Shown: piece after piece, positions 10,830-20,510 of the stretch
Layout of the letters: each line of letters opens with the position of its first letter
How positions within the stretch are numbered: position 1 is the stretch's first letter
Assembly: GCA_011525785.1 (NCBI GenBank)
Contig: WYBT01000032.1
Span: 124,001-188,000, forward strand
Direction: 5' to 3'
Length of the DNA stretch: 64,000 nucleotides
Source of the DNA: Planctomycetaceae bacterium
GTDB lineage: Bacteria > Planctomycetota > UBA1135 > GCA-002686595
Notes under the pieces: model-generated
Told to the model about the DNA's origin: nothing
What the model saw: only the letters and a program-made list of their open reading frames with translations
Database searches by the model: none
Program-made: the position numbers and the translations under genes

Positions 10830-12851
10830 TCAGTCCTCGAACTCGTGCTTGCGGCCGATCTGCGCCAGCAGGCGCGCCTGCTCCTGGGCCGGCACGGGCG
10901 AGTAGTCGGCCAGCTTGAGCGTGTACGCGCCCTCGCCGGCGGTCTGCGATTTCAGGTCGCGCTGGTAGGTCTGGATGGCCGAGAGCGGCGCGTGCGCCTT
11001 GATCACCGTGGTGCGGCCGTCCGCTTCGGTCCACTGGTCGAGCACGTGCGCGCGGCGGTGGCTGGTCAAGTCCGAGAAGATCGCCCCGGCGCACTCGGTC
11101 GGGATCGAGATCGACATCTCCATCACCGGCTCGAGCAGCACCGGGTGCGCCTTGTGAAACGCGTCCATGAAGGCGCGCGCGCCGGCCATCTTGAAGCTGG
11201 CCTCGTCGGAGTCGACGTCGTGGTACTTGCCGTCGTAGACCTCGAAGTCGAGGTCCACCACCTGGCTGTGCGTGAGCACGCCCTTGCTCACGATGTCGCG
11301 CATGCCCTTCTCGACCGCGGGGATCAGGTTGCGCGGAATCGAACCGCCGACGACCGCGTCGGTGAAGGTCACGCCGCTCCCCTTGGGGCTGGGGCGCACG
11401 CGCACGTAGCACTCGCCGAACTGCCCGCGGCCGCCCGACTGCTTCTTGTGACGGTGGTGTCCATCCGCCGGGCGCGTGACGGTCTCGCGGTAAGCGATGC
11501 GCGGCAGGTGCGAACTGACCTCGACGCCGAAGCGCCGCTTGAGGCGCGCCTCCACCACCTGCAGGTGCAGGTCGCTCATGCCGTACAGCACCAGCTCGTG
11601 CGTGTCGGGGTCGTGCTTCACACGCAGCGTCGGATCCTCGGCCTCCATCTTCTTGAGCGCCTCGCCGATCTTCTGCTCGTCGGCGCGGCTCTTGGGCTGC
11701 ACCGCGAGCGCCACCATCGGCTCGGGCAGCTCGATCGGCGCGAGCGAACGCGGCTCCTTGCCGGCCGAGGTGACCGTGTCGCCGAAGGCCACGTGCTCGA
11801 CCTTGGTGAAGGCCACGATCTCGCCCGCCTTGGCGCCCTCGATCGGATCGCGGCGGCGCTTGCCGACCTGGCGGAACAGACCGCCGAGTTTCTCTGGCTT
11901 GCCGGCCGAGTGCGGACCCACCACCGCGTCGTGGGCGCCGATCTGCCCCGCCATCACGCGCGCGGTGCAGAGCTTGCCCACGTGCGGATCTGCGCGAACG
12001 TTGAACACGCGCGCGACGAGCGCACCCTCGGGATCGAGAGCGATGCGCTCGCCGGCGGCGTCGAGCATCTGGAAGAAGCTGGGGTCGGGCGCGTACTCGG
12101 CGAGGAAGGCCAGCACTTGATCGACGCCGACGCCGCTCACCGGGTTGCAGCACAGGACCGGCACGAGCGAACCCTTGGCGATCGACAGCGGCAGCTCGAG
12201 GTGCAACTCCTCGTCGGTCAGCGCGCCCGTGTCGAGGTAGTGGTTCATCATTTCGTCGTCCTCACAGGCGTCCATGACGCGGTCCATGAGGTTCTTCTTC
12301 CAGCCGTTGCGATCGGCCGCGACGATCGACTCGACGCGCGAGAAGGCGTGCCCGAGCGCGTCGGGCACGAGGTACGGCACGCACACCTCGCCGATCACCT
12401 CGTCGAGCTCGGTCACCAGCGCGTCGTAGTCGTGGTTCTCCGCGTCGAGGTGCGTGACCACGATCACGCGTCCCTTGCCCAGGCGCGCAGCGTGCTCGAG
12501 CTTGTGGCGCAGGTTCTGCGAGACCTTGCCCGCGGCGCTGACCACGCCGACGACGACATCGGACGCGACCATCGCGCCGTGGCAGTCGCCGACGAAGTCC
12601 TGGTAGCCCGGCGTGTCCATCAAGGTCCAGGCGTGAGTCTTGGTCTGCGCCTGGACCACGGAGAGCTGCAGCGTGTGCCCCTTCTCCTGCTCCTCGGGCT
12701 CGGTGTCGCAGATCGACGTCTTGTCGGTGACCGAGCCCTTGCGCGGCGAAACGCCGAGCGCGAACGCGAGCGCGTCGACCAGGGTGGTCTTGCCTGAGGA
12801 GGGATGGCCGACAAAGGCCAGATTGCGCACACCTTGGACAGCAGAGGTCAT
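10830..12851 (-). CDS. EF-G-like translational GTPase (EF-G paralogue)
   Basis: A 673-residue protein from the ATG giving MTSAVQGVRNLAFVGH; the 25 residues possible upstream look non-coding. It has the five-domain order of EF-G: a GTPase domain (G1 GHPSSGKTT, G2 region EKGHTLQLS, G3 DTPGYQDF, G4 position THLD), then beta-barrel, domain IV (KKQSGGRGQFGECYVRV) and domain V (PVMEMSISIPTECAG). The GTP-binding motifs deviate from true EF-G (AHIDAGKT, ERGITI, DTPGHVDF, NKxD), placing it in the EF-G-like / FusA2 paralogue group rather than as the main elongation factor. The role of these paralogues is poorly settled. It is apparently monocistronic, with a terminator downstream and a 384-base region upstream. 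Confidence 0.85.
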   Translation of the reverse strand: MTSAVQGVRNLAFVGHPSSGKTTLVDALAFALGVSPRKGSVTDKTSICDTEPEEQEKGHTLQLSVVQAQTKTHAWTLMDTPGYQDFVGDCHGAMVASDVVVGVVSAAGKVSQNLRHKLEHAARLGKGRVIVVTHLDAENHDYDALVTELDEVIGEVCVPYLVPDALGHAFSRVESIVAADRNGWKKNLMDRVMDACEDDEMMNHYLDTGALTDEELHLELPLSIAKGSLVPVLCCNPVSGVGVDQVLAFLAEYAPDPSFFQMLDAAGERIALDPEGALVARVFNVRADPHVGKLCTARVMAGQIGAHDAVVGPHSAGKPEKLGGLFRQVGKRRRDPIEGAKAGEIVAFTKVEHVAFGDTVTSAGKEPRSLAPIELPEPMVALAVQPKSRADEQKIGEALKKMEAEDPTLRVKHDPDTHELVLYGMSDLHLQVVEARLKRRFGVEVSSHLPRIAYRETVTRPADGHHRHKKQSGGRGQFGECYVRVRPSPKGSGVTFTDAVVGGSIPRNLIPAVEKGMRDIVSKGVLTHSQVVDLDFEVYDGKYHDVDSDEASFKMAGARAFMDAFHKAHPVLLEPVMEMSISIPTECAGAIFSDLTSHRRAHVLDQWTEADGRTTVIKAHAPLSAIQTYQRDLKSQTAGEGAYTLKLADYSPVPAQEQARLLAQIGRKHEFED

Positions 12852-13235
12852 GGTGCAGGTACGGGCTTTCGAAGCGGCCCGCGCCTCTGGCGCTCCCCGC
12901 ACCGCGCGCGGGCGTCCGCGGCGCAAGGCGAAAGTGACTCTGGTCGCATCCTACGCTCGCCGAGCGCGCGTGGGGCGCGCCGTTCGCACGCGGAACAACG
13001 GGAGTTCGAGCGCGATCCGGCGCCCGCGCCGACGCACTCGCCCGGATTCACCCGCGCTCTGCGACCAAGGCTGACTTGACAGCGCGCTGAACGCGTCGGT
13101 CACAGTGAGCGGAGCACGCGCGGCCACGAAACGAGCACGCCCCTCGCACCGCGAGCGCGCGGCGTGAGGGGCTGCTTCAGCTGCGCCCCGAACGAGGAGC
13201 GGAGCCACAGGAGGCCGCGGCGCGCGGCCCCGGCG
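12852..13235. other. Intergenic region upstream of the EF-G-like gene
   Basis: 384 bases without a supportable gene. It contains the hairpin at 13139-13172 that probably ends the OmpA-like gene, and presumably the promoter of the EF-G-like gene. The small open frames here are Arg-rich shadows. Confidence 0.5.
13139..13172 (-). terminator. Probable terminator of the OmpA-like gene
   Basis: An inverted repeat, gcccctc / gaggggc, with a further imperfect GC-rich inner stem, lies 64 bases after the stop. Read minus, it is followed by a short CGTTTCG stretch. The U-tract is weak. Confidence 0.45.
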
Positions 13236-13931
13236 CTACTGCTGGATCGGCGTTCCGGCGGCCTGCTCGACCACGATCTCGACGCGCCGGTTCTTGGCCT
13301 TGTTCGAGCGCGAGTCGTTGGCGGCCACGGGGCGGTGCGGGCCCCAGCCGCTCACCACGCAGGCGTTGTCGGGGATGTCCGCTTCATCCACGAGGCAGCG
13401 CAGCACGGCCATCGCGCGCGCCAGCGAGAGCTCGCGGTTCGAGCCGAACTTGGACTTTTGGATCGGGTCGGAGTCGGTGTGCCCCTCGATCCAGTACTCG
13501 AAGCGCCCGACCGGATAGTCCTTCTTGAGCGTCTTGGCGACGCTCTTGAGCGCGCGCTTGCCGTCGGCGGACAACTCCGCGCGACCGGACGGGAAGCTGA
13601 TCTCGGTGGGGATCGAGATCACCATGCGGCCGTCGCGCATGCCGTAGCCGACGCCCAGCTGATCGAGCTCGGCGTAGTTCTGGCCCGCGGCGGGTTCGGG
13701 CTGTTGCAGCAGGCGGGCATTGGCATCGGCGAGCTGCGTCTCCAGCGAGGCCTTCTCGGCGTTCAGGTCGCGATTCTCGCCCTTGATGCGCGCGCGCTCT
13801 TCGCGCAGCGCACGGTTCTCCTGCTCGCGCTCGTCGGCGACGGCCTTGTACTGCTGCGCGGCGCAGCTGGCGAACATGGGCGCGAGCAACAGGCCCGCGA
13901 GGACGAAGGGACGGCTGAGCAACGCATTCAT
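13236..13931 (-). CDS. OmpA/Pal-type peptidoglycan-binding lipoprotein
   Basis: A 231-residue protein from the ATG giving MNALLSRPFVLAGLLLAP, with an AGGGGG Shine-Dalgarno in front. The signal peptide ends in a lipobox (MFASC). Residues about 28-70 are charged coiled coil (EREQENRALREERARIKGEN). The C-terminal domain, about 105-225, is OmpA-like: ISFPSGRAELSADGKRALKS, WIEGHTDSDP and NRELSLARAMAVLRCL, with NKAKNRRVEIVVE. The Asp and Arg that hold diaminopimelate are present (TDSD; NRRVEI). Expected role: anchoring the outer membrane to peptidoglycan. It stands alone, with a terminator downstream. Confidence 0.9.
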   Translation of the reverse strand: MNALLSRPFVLAGLLLAPMFASCAAQQYKAVADEREQENRALREERARIKGENRDLNAEKASLETQLADANARLLQQPEPAAGQNYAELDQLGVGYGMRDGRMVISIPTEISFPSGRAELSADGKRALKSVAKTLKKDYPVGRFEYWIEGHTDSDPIQKSKFGSNRELSLARAMAVLRCLVDEADIPDNACVVSGWGPHRPVAANDSRSNKAKNRRVEIVVEQAAGTPIQQ

Positions 13932-14191
13932 GGAAACCCCCTGGCGTAGTGAAGTGGAGAGCGGCGGACGAAGTGCGTCCGATCGCAAGCGAAGAAGTGT
14001 GAGCGACGGATGAGAGAGCGCGGTTGCGCGCGGCTGCAGGCGCCAGTGCGCGAACGCAGCACCGTGGAAGTGCGACGTTCGGAACTCGCTGGGCCGCTCG
14101 AGCAACCGGGCCCGAGTGTCGGCGTGTGGCGGAGCGCAGTTCGGCGCTCGCCGTCGCTTGCGCGGCGCTCGAACGCGGTTCTGCGCGCAGC

Positions 14192-15097
14192 TCAGAACCA
14201 CGCGCGCATGTGATTCCAATACACAAGCGCGAGCGCGGTTCCAAGGGCCAAGTACGGACCGAAGGGCAGCATCTGTCCCGCGCAACGCGCCGCCGCGAGC
14301 GAGTCGGACCAGCTGCGCGCGCTGCGGCGCGCACTCACGCGCCGGCGCAGGAAGCACACCAGGCGCGCGATGTTGAGCACGCCCACCACCGCTCCCACGA
14401 ACGAGGCCGCCACCAGCGCCGCCAACGCTCCGAGCGGGCCGACGAAGCCGCCGGCGGCGCCGAGCAGCTTCACATCGCCCAGCCCCATGGCCTCGCGTCC
14501 GTACATCCGCTCAGCGAGCGTCGCGATGGTCCACAGCACTCCGTAGCCGACGGCGACCCCGATCAGCGAGGCGAGCAACGCGCCGGTGCGATCGACCTCG
14601 GCGCCGCTGGAGAGCTCGAGCGCCAGCCGCGAGTCCGCGTGCAGGGCCGGCGTGAGGAACGAAACCAGCGGCGCGACCAGCATGCCGCCGATCGAGACCT
14701 CGTCGGGGATCTCGAACAGCTCGAAATCGACGAACGTGGCGACGATCAGGCCGCTGATCACCAGCACGCGCGCCAGGATCAGGTCCCAGTGCTCGACACC
14801 GCTCTCCCAGGCGATCCACAGCCACAGCACGCTGGTGAGCGCCTCCACCAGCGGGTAGCGCCAGGAGATCGCCGTCGCACAGCCGCGGCAGCGCCCGCGC
14901 TGGATCAGCCAGGAGACCAGCGGGACGTTCTCGTACCAGGCGAGCTGCTTCTTGCAGTTCGGACAGATCGAGCGCACGGGACGGGCGACGCTCAGCTCCT
15001 CGCGCGGCAAACGGTAGATCGCGGCGTTCAGGAACGAGCCCACGAACAGCCCCATCACGGCCCACCACACCAGCTGCAAGGGCGGCGCGATCTCCAT
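14192..15097 (-). CDS. pilD: Prepilin peptidase / N-methyltransferase (PilD/GspO)
   Basis: A 301-residue polytopic aspartic protease. The N-terminal part has GLFVGSFLNAAIYRLPRE and the two CxxC pairs of the methyltransferase domain (CPNCKKQL and CRGC). The two catalytic Asp are in ATFVDFELFEIPDEVS and MGLGDVKLLGAAGG, the A24 peptidase signature. It cleaves the leader of prepilins such as the one at 5529-6251. The start ATG overlaps the stop of the upstream lipoprotein gene by one base (TGATG), so translation is coupled and the gene is the last member of the lipoprotein operon. No other prepilin peptidase is seen here. Confidence 0.95.
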   Translation of the reverse strand: MEIAPPLQLVWWAVMGLFVGSFLNAAIYRLPREELSVARPVRSICPNCKKQLAWYENVPLVSWLIQRGRCRGCATAISWRYPLVEALTSVLWLWIAWESGVEHWDLILARVLVISGLIVATFVDFELFEIPDEVSIGGMLVAPLVSFLTPALHADSRLALELSSGAEVDRTGALLASLIGVAVGYGVLWTIATLAERMYGREAMGLGDVKLLGAAGGFVGPLGALAALVAASFVGAVVGVLNIARLVCFLRRRVSARRSARSWSDSLAAARCAGQMLPFGPYLALGTALALVYWNHMRAWF

Positions 15098-16965
15098 CAG
15101 CGCCGTCCCTCGCGCGCGGGCTCGTATTCGATCAGCACGTCGTCGACCCAGGGCGCATCGAGCGGGGCGTCCGTCGCGCCGTCCCCCGGGAACAGCTCCA
15201 GTTCGATCAAGAGGCGCAGCGTCGAAGAGCCCACGAGCAGGGCGGGATCGTCGACCAACAGCTCGGGCGACCTGGAGGAACTGCCCACCGGTCGATCTCC
15301 CAAGTACCGCACGCGGGCCCGCCCCCAGCCGTGGTGCAGCGTCACGCGCGGGCCGAACTCGAAGCGCGCGGCGCCGCCCGGGGGCAGCGAAGTCGAGATC
15401 ACCGCCAGGCGCAGCGGCGTGCGCAGCACGTTGCGCTCGGCGCGCGCCAGTCGCCAGCTCAGGCGCTGTCCGGCCCCGATGCGGTGCCCCATGACCTGGT
15501 GCGCGAGGTTTTCGGTGGTCTCGTCGAGGAACCACACGCGCGGCGCTTCGATCACGGCCTGACGCGAGACCCGGATCCTCCCCCCGGCGATCAGCACCAC
15601 GGGCGCCGAGCTCTCCAGTCGACCTTCCACGATCAAGTCGGCGCCGGCGATGATCACCAGCGCACGGGTGGCCTCGCGCTCGAGCTGCTCCAGCGCCTCG
15701 CCGGCTTCCAGCGGACTCGCCGCGAGCGCGCTCAGCCACTCGATGTCGCACGCCGACGCCCTCGATGTCGGCTCGCTGCGCACGAGCCGGCCGTCGATCC
15801 GCACGCTGGCCTGCGCGGACAGTCGCGTGAGCGGCTGATCGCCCTCCAGTTCGGCGCTGCGCTCGCGAGCCACGCGGATCGAGGTCGCCTGGAGCGTCGC
15901 CACGCGCAGGGCGCCTGCGAGCGCGGCCTCGCCGTCGCGCCCGTCGCCGCAGATGCGCGGCAAGCGCACTTCGACCCGGCCCGTGTCGGACCACGAGGCC
16001 GTGCCGTCTGCGTCCTCCCAGACCTGCGCGGAGCGCGCCGCGCGGCTCGCAAAGCTCTCCAAGTGCGCGGCGAGCCCAGCGCGCGACGCACGTCGCCCCG
16101 ACTCGACGCGCAAATCGAGCCAGCGCGTCGAGGTGGGGCTCACGAGCATCATCGCGTGCCCGCCCAGGTCGTCGACGCGGCCGCCGCGCGCGAGGCGCAG
16201 CACGTAGCTGCCCGGCTCGAGCGGCGTCGCCGAGGGCCGCAGCTCGATCAAGGTGGCGCCGGTCGGCGACACGGCCCGCTTATCGGCGTTCTGCACGAGC
16301 CGCGCCGTCAGAGGCACCGGCTGGGCGCGCGCGAGAGAACCGTTGACGGAGCGCTTGACCAGCTCGAAGTCCGCCCCCTCCAGGCTCGACGGGTCGACCG
16401 GCTCCTCGCCCAGGAGCAGGATCGGGTCGCCCTCCGCGAGCACGCCCGAAGCCAGCACCAGCGGCAAGCCGCGCGTCGGGCTGGCGTCCTCGAACAGCGG
16501 GCGGGTCGCGCGCGCTTCGAGACCGACCACGCGGAACTCCAGGCGTTGGCTGGCGGCGAGGATCGCGCCGCTGCGGCCGCGGAGGCCATCGGGTGCAGGG
16601 AAGCCCAGGAGCAGCACCGAGTACGTGGACCCAGGGCGGTACCCGCCATCGCTGAGGTCCGCGGACAGAACCGGCGCCGGCGTGAACTCGAGGCGGTCGG
16701 AGAACGCGCGCCACGCGCCGATGGCCGCGCGACCTTCGCTATCGAGGATGCGCACGCTGCCCGAGTGGACCGACGCGGGATCCAGCTCCTCGGAGAAGTG
16801 CAGCACCACGCGCTCGTTGAGGAATACCTCCGTCCGCTCCGACGGGCGCGCCTGGGTGAGTGTCAGCCAGGCCGCCGCCGTGCTGGGCGGCTGCTCGCAG
16901 GCGAGGAGCGCAAGGGCGCAGACGCAAGCGATTCGCAGCGCGCCTTGGACCAGCTCTCGACTCAC
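15097..16965 (-). CDS. Ig-like (SbsA-type) lipoprotein
   Basis: A 622-residue protein from a GTG start (MSRELVQGALRIACVCAL) with a lipobox LLAC at about residue 22. Residues about 35-125 form an SbsA/Big_5-type Ig-like domain (VFLNERVVLHFSEELDPASV); a second such region covers about 160-280 (YVLRLARGGRVDDLGGHAM). The rest is beta-rich, with a polar stretch LIVEGRLESSAPVVLIAGG resembling the repeats of the giant neighbours. It is smaller than its paralogues at 17.2, 20.5 and 24.2 kb and lacks their Gly runs. Its stop overlaps the prepilin peptidase start. A hairpin at 17147-17185 separates it from the gene upstream, so it may have its own promoter. Function is unknown; it is probably exported. 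Confidence 0.8.
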   Translation of the reverse strand: MSRELVQGALRIACVCALALLACEQPPSTAAAWLTLTQARPSERTEVFLNERVVLHFSEELDPASVHSGSVRILDSEGRAAIGAWRAFSDRLEFTPAPVLSADLSDGGYRPGSTYSVLLLGFPAPDGLRGRSGAILAASQRLEFRVVGLEARATRPLFEDASPTRGLPLVLASGVLAEGDPILLLGEEPVDPSSLEGADFELVKRSVNGSLARAQPVPLTARLVQNADKRAVSPTGATLIELRPSATPLEPGSYVLRLARGGRVDDLGGHAMMLVSPTSTRWLDLRVESGRRASRAGLAAHLESFASRAARSAQVWEDADGTASWSDTGRVEVRLPRICGDGRDGEAALAGALRVATLQATSIRVARERSAELEGDQPLTRLSAQASVRIDGRLVRSEPTSRASACDIEWLSALAASPLEAGEALEQLEREATRALVIIAGADLIVEGRLESSAPVVLIAGGRIRVSRQAVIEAPRVWFLDETTENLAHQVMGHRIGAGQRLSWRLARAERNVLRTPLRLAVISTSLPPGGAARFEFGPRVTLHHGWGRARVRYLGDRPVGSSSRSPELLVDDPALLVGSSTLRLLIELELFPGDGATDAPLDAPWVDDVLIEYEPAREGRR

Positions 16966-17146
16966 CGGCCCATTTGAGCAATCGGCCGCTGCGCTCCCAA
17001 GCCGCTGTCGGGCGCGAGGCCGCCCGCATCACGCTGCGAGCGCTCGCGCGGACACTTCCCAACGGCGCGCGGATCGGGTCGTTGCGTGCGCTCTCGGCGT
17101 GCGTCGCCGGGCGCGCGCGCACGCGCCGCAAGCTGGGCCTACAAAC

Positions 17147-17185
17147 ACGGCGCGCGCGCCGACCCTTTGGCCGACGCGCGCGCGT
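17147..17185 (-). terminator. Terminator after the lipoprotein gene at 17.2 kb
   Basis: A long GC-rich imperfect inverted repeat, about 17 bp with a short loop around CTTT, lies 55 bases after the stop. Reading minus, it is followed by GTGTTTGTAGG. Confidence 0.6.
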
Positions 17186-17239
17186 GAAGTCCTCGAGTGC
17201 CGCGGCGACACCCTCGGGCGCCGCCGGCAGGCCGCTCGC

Positions 17240-20200
17240 TCAGCGGGAGAAGGCGAAGCCCAGTCCGGAGATCTCGGGGGTCGCGCCGCTCTCGACGTTG
17301 GAGATCATCGTGATCCGCGTCTGGAAGAAGAACGAGCCGTTGATCTGGTTCATGCTGGCCTTCCACGTGGTGTCGGCGTTCAGGAACGTGACGACGTAAG
17401 CAGGCGTGGCGTTGAGCGGGCTGCGGTCGCCGTAGGGGTCCAGGTTCCGCGCATTGCGCCAGGGATCCCCGGCGCCGGTGACGCCCGTCGCACCACGGAA
17501 GTGGAGCAGCACCTGCGTACCTGCGGGCAACGAAGCGACCGAAGGCTCGATCACGGGCTCGGCGAAGTTGAACGCTGCGCCCGGGGTCTGCGCGCACTGG
17601 AACCAGCGCGAGTGGGCCCGATTGACGCGGACCACGAAGTCGCCCTGACCGTAGAGCGCGATCTGGTTGTGCGGCAGGCTGTTCAGGCCGCCCGGAGGGT
17701 TGGTGCCGCGCGCGATGATCTCGAGGTCGGGCTGAACCGGCTGGAGCACACCGCCCAGCGTGACCGTTCCACCGGAGTAGACCGTGAACCACGGCGCGGT
17801 CTCCAGCAGGAAGGCCTGCGGGTACATGTCGAAGGCGACCGGAACTGCGCAGCGTCCGTTGGGCCGGTTGGATTGCGACGAACTGGTGTTCGGGTAGCAA
17901 CGAATGTCCATCAGCAGCGGCAGGCCGATGGTCGGAACCGCCCCAACGGCGTAGAAGCCAACCGCAACCGGCGGCTCCAAGCCGAGGATCACGGGCTCAT
18001 TGCCGAGCATGATGCCCTGACCGGGGGCTGCGCCGACGTTCGGCTGACCCACAGCCTGCAGGGACGTGTCGCGCCAGGTGTAGTACTGGTACTGCGACTG
18101 CGGCACACCACGGTTCAGCGGCCAGGGGGCCAGCACCGTGCCGTTGCTGGTCTGGGTTTGGTCGACCGGGTTGATGGTGAAGCCCGCGGCGCGCGGATGG
18201 ACCACCTTCTGCGGGTCGTTGACCGGATCGAGCACGTTGTCGGCGAACGTGTCCACCAGGCCCGACGTGGTGTGCACCGGTGCGCCCATCGCAAGGACTT
18301 CATCCGGCAGGAACTTGGAGTGCGACAGTCGCATCTCGAACTCGGGGAAGTTGTCGACCAGCACACCTGCGCTGCTGGGCGACCACCACAGTCCCTCGAC
18401 GTCCAGGTTGAACGTGTCGTCGTCAAAGGCCTGGGTCGGACCGCCCCAGCCCGTGGCGACGTTCAACCCCATGTCGAGGTAGCGCCAGACGGTCATCGTG
18501 CGCGCCCCCAGACGGGTGAGGGGGTTCATCGAGATGCCGATCACGCTGCCGTTGGTTTGCAGGAGCGGCGGGCGCTCGATCACGTCCGGACCGGGCATGC
18601 GCTGGGCCGAGGGGGTCTGGGCCTCGAACACTCCGCTGATGCGTGCGACCGAGCGCGGACGGATGCGCGAATTCAGCAGGTCGTAGATCAACTGGCCGCG
18701 GAACTCGGGATCACCGGGCGGGTCGGTCGGCAGCGCATCCTCGTCGGTCGAGGAGAACTGCAGCGAGATGCTGCGGCTCTCGATCGGCGTCTGGGTCGCG
18801 GCGATCTGGAACGCGGGGAGCGCCCCCAGGCCGTCGCGCAACGTCGAGGCCAGCGTATTGCCTGACATGTCGAGGATGCCGGCCACACCGATCCCCACCG
18901 AGAGCCGGTAGGTCTCGGTCTGGCCGGTGGCGTGGCGGAGAGGCAACGTCGGCTGGAAGGTGTAGCGCGTGAGATCCGCCGAGGCAGTGACCGTGCCGAC
19001 GACGCGGCTCTGGATCACACCGTCGGTGGGGAAGCCGTACTGCAGCTGGAAGCTGTCGAAGCCGCTGACCGTGGCGGGATTGATCGGCTCGCTGAACTGC
19101 AGCGTGAAGGTCGAGTTCGTCGCCAGTCCGGTCGCGGGCGGAGTGGCGGGGGCCGGCAGGATCGTGACCCAGCAACCCGGTCGTCCCGACTGATCGCTCG
19201 AGCCGGTCCAGCGCTGGCGGTACTGGGCAGCAGCGCCCTCCGACACCGACACGCCGGGGAACACCTGATCGATGAGTTCACCGATCAGACCGCTGGCGAC
19301 GTTGCCAACCGGCGCAGGTCCGTCGAGCAACAGCCGCAGATAGATGCCGTTCGAGAGGGCGATGATGTCACCCTGCCGCGGCTGCAGCGCACACGCCGCG
19401 GTCTGGAACACCGCATCGAAGAGGTAGTCGTCACCGACGGCTGCGACGTTCTGCAGGTTGATCGGCTGCGAACTGACGATGGACGGCGCTTCGGGGTCGG
19501 GCAGGAAGCCGTTGTTGGGGTCGAGCGTGACGCTGGTGCGACCGCCGGAGCGGAAGGCGCGCACGACGTCCAGGGTCGAGGCCGTCGGGTCCGTGGCCCC
19601 GTTGCCCGTGAAACCGACGGTCGAGCCGCTGAGGTTCGAGAGCGCAGCGGCCAACACTCCGGGCACCGGACGCGTCGGGACGCGCAGCACCGCGTTGGAC
19701 TGGTTCGGCGTCACAGCTTCGGGCAGTCCGATCGTGTTGACCGGCAGCCCGAGCGACGCGGCCTCGTCCTGCGAGACCGTCAAATCCACGAGGACGCGTG
19801 TCGAGCGGAACTGCCCGCCGACCAGGTCGCCATAGTTGGTGTCAGCGACGATGCGCGCGCCCTGCGTGTTGACCGGGGGATAGCCCACCTGCAGCTGAAT
19901 CGTCTGGCCGTTGATGGTCGCCGGGTCGAGCAAGTCGTCGAACACCAGCCGGATCGCAGAGTTCCGCGGCGCCGCGGTGAAGGGCGGGAGCTCGTTGATA
20001 GCCAAGCCCTTCACGATGAACGACTGCAGCGCATCGTCGAGCGCCTGGAAGGCGCTGTCGAATGCAGTGGAGCCGTACGGATGCCGGATCACCAGCAGCT
20101 CGCGCCCCGTGCCCGGAAGACGCTCCAACACGTAGTTGATGCCGTCCGTCGAGATGTCGGGCCCGACCAGGAAGTCGGCGAAGATTCGCGTGCGCTCTTG

Positions 20201-20458
20201 GGTCAGCGGGTTGAAGTCGTAGACATCCACCAGCCGCCCCCACTCGGCCCGCAGCAGTCGAAGTCCTGGCGCCTGCCCGTTGGAGCTGGCGTCGACGACG
20301 AACTTGAGGGAGCCGCCGGGCAGGTCCTGGATCGAACCCACCGGCAACTGCGAGCCAAGTGACTGGCTCTGACGGTCACAGGCGCTGACACCGAGGGCCA
20401 CGCAAGCGACGAGGGCGTACGCAGCAGAACGGGTGCGCGCAGAGGAGAAGAACTGCAT
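17240..20458 (-). CDS. Giant Ig-like lipoprotein, family Y, copy 1
   Basis: A 1072-residue protein with signal peptide and lipobox VSAC (about residue 27). It is alignable by eye over its whole length with the gene at 24215-27409. Shared phrases include WGRLV-VYD near residue 75, ELPPFTA-RN-A followed by F-DLLDPATI, a STRV-VDLTVS segment, ILPAPATPPATGLATN-type text, SEPI-P, FQP-LPLR, the WR-D pattern and the closing SGLGFAFSR / SSIGFAFRR. Several SbsA/Big_5 Ig-like domains are inferred from FDDLLDPATI and FSEPINPATV. No enzyme motif is seen. It starts 52 bases after the stop of the Gly-rich paralogue upstream and is probably in the same operon; a terminator follows. A surface or secreted structural role is inferred only. 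Confidence 0.85.
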   Translation of the reverse strand: MQFFSSARTRSAAYALVACVALGVSACDRQSQSLGSQLPVGSIQDLPGGSLKFVVDASSNGQAPGLRLLRAEWGRLVDVYDFNPLTQERTRIFADFLVGPDISTDGINYVLERLPGTGRELLVIRHPYGSTAFDSAFQALDDALQSFIVKGLAINELPPFTAAPRNSAIRLVFDDLLDPATINGQTIQLQVGYPPVNTQGARIVADTNYGDLVGGQFRSTRVLVDLTVSQDEAASLGLPVNTIGLPEAVTPNQSNAVLRVPTRPVPGVLAAALSNLSGSTVGFTGNGATDPTASTLDVVRAFRSGGRTSVTLDPNNGFLPDPEAPSIVSSQPINLQNVAAVGDDYLFDAVFQTAACALQPRQGDIIALSNGIYLRLLLDGPAPVGNVASGLIGELIDQVFPGVSVSEGAAAQYRQRWTGSSDQSGRPGCWVTILPAPATPPATGLATNSTFTLQFSEPINPATVSGFDSFQLQYGFPTDGVIQSRVVGTVTASADLTRYTFQPTLPLRHATGQTETYRLSVGIGVAGILDMSGNTLASTLRDGLGALPAFQIAATQTPIESRSISLQFSSTDEDALPTDPPGDPEFRGQLIYDLLNSRIRPRSVARISGVFEAQTPSAQRMPGPDVIERPPLLQTNGSVIGISMNPLTRLGARTMTVWRYLDMGLNVATGWGGPTQAFDDDTFNLDVEGLWWSPSSAGVLVDNFPEFEMRLSHSKFLPDEVLAMGAPVHTTSGLVDTFADNVLDPVNDPQKVVHPRAAGFTINPVDQTQTSNGTVLAPWPLNRGVPQSQYQYYTWRDTSLQAVGQPNVGAAPGQGIMLGNEPVILGLEPPVAVGFYAVGAVPTIGLPLLMDIRCYPNTSSSQSNRPNGRCAVPVAFDMYPQAFLLETAPWFTVYSGGTVTLGGVLQPVQPDLEIIARGTNPPGGLNSLPHNQIALYGQGDFVVRVNRAHSRWFQCAQTPGAAFNFAEPVIEPSVASLPAGTQVLLHFRGATGVTGAGDPWRNARNLDPYGDRSPLNATPAYVVTFLNADTTWKASMNQINGSFFFQTRITMISNVESGATPEISGLGFAFSR

Positions 20459-20510
20459 TGGGCTGATGGGGTCTCGATGGTCACCGCAGCACGGGCCGCG
20501 CGTGCGACGC

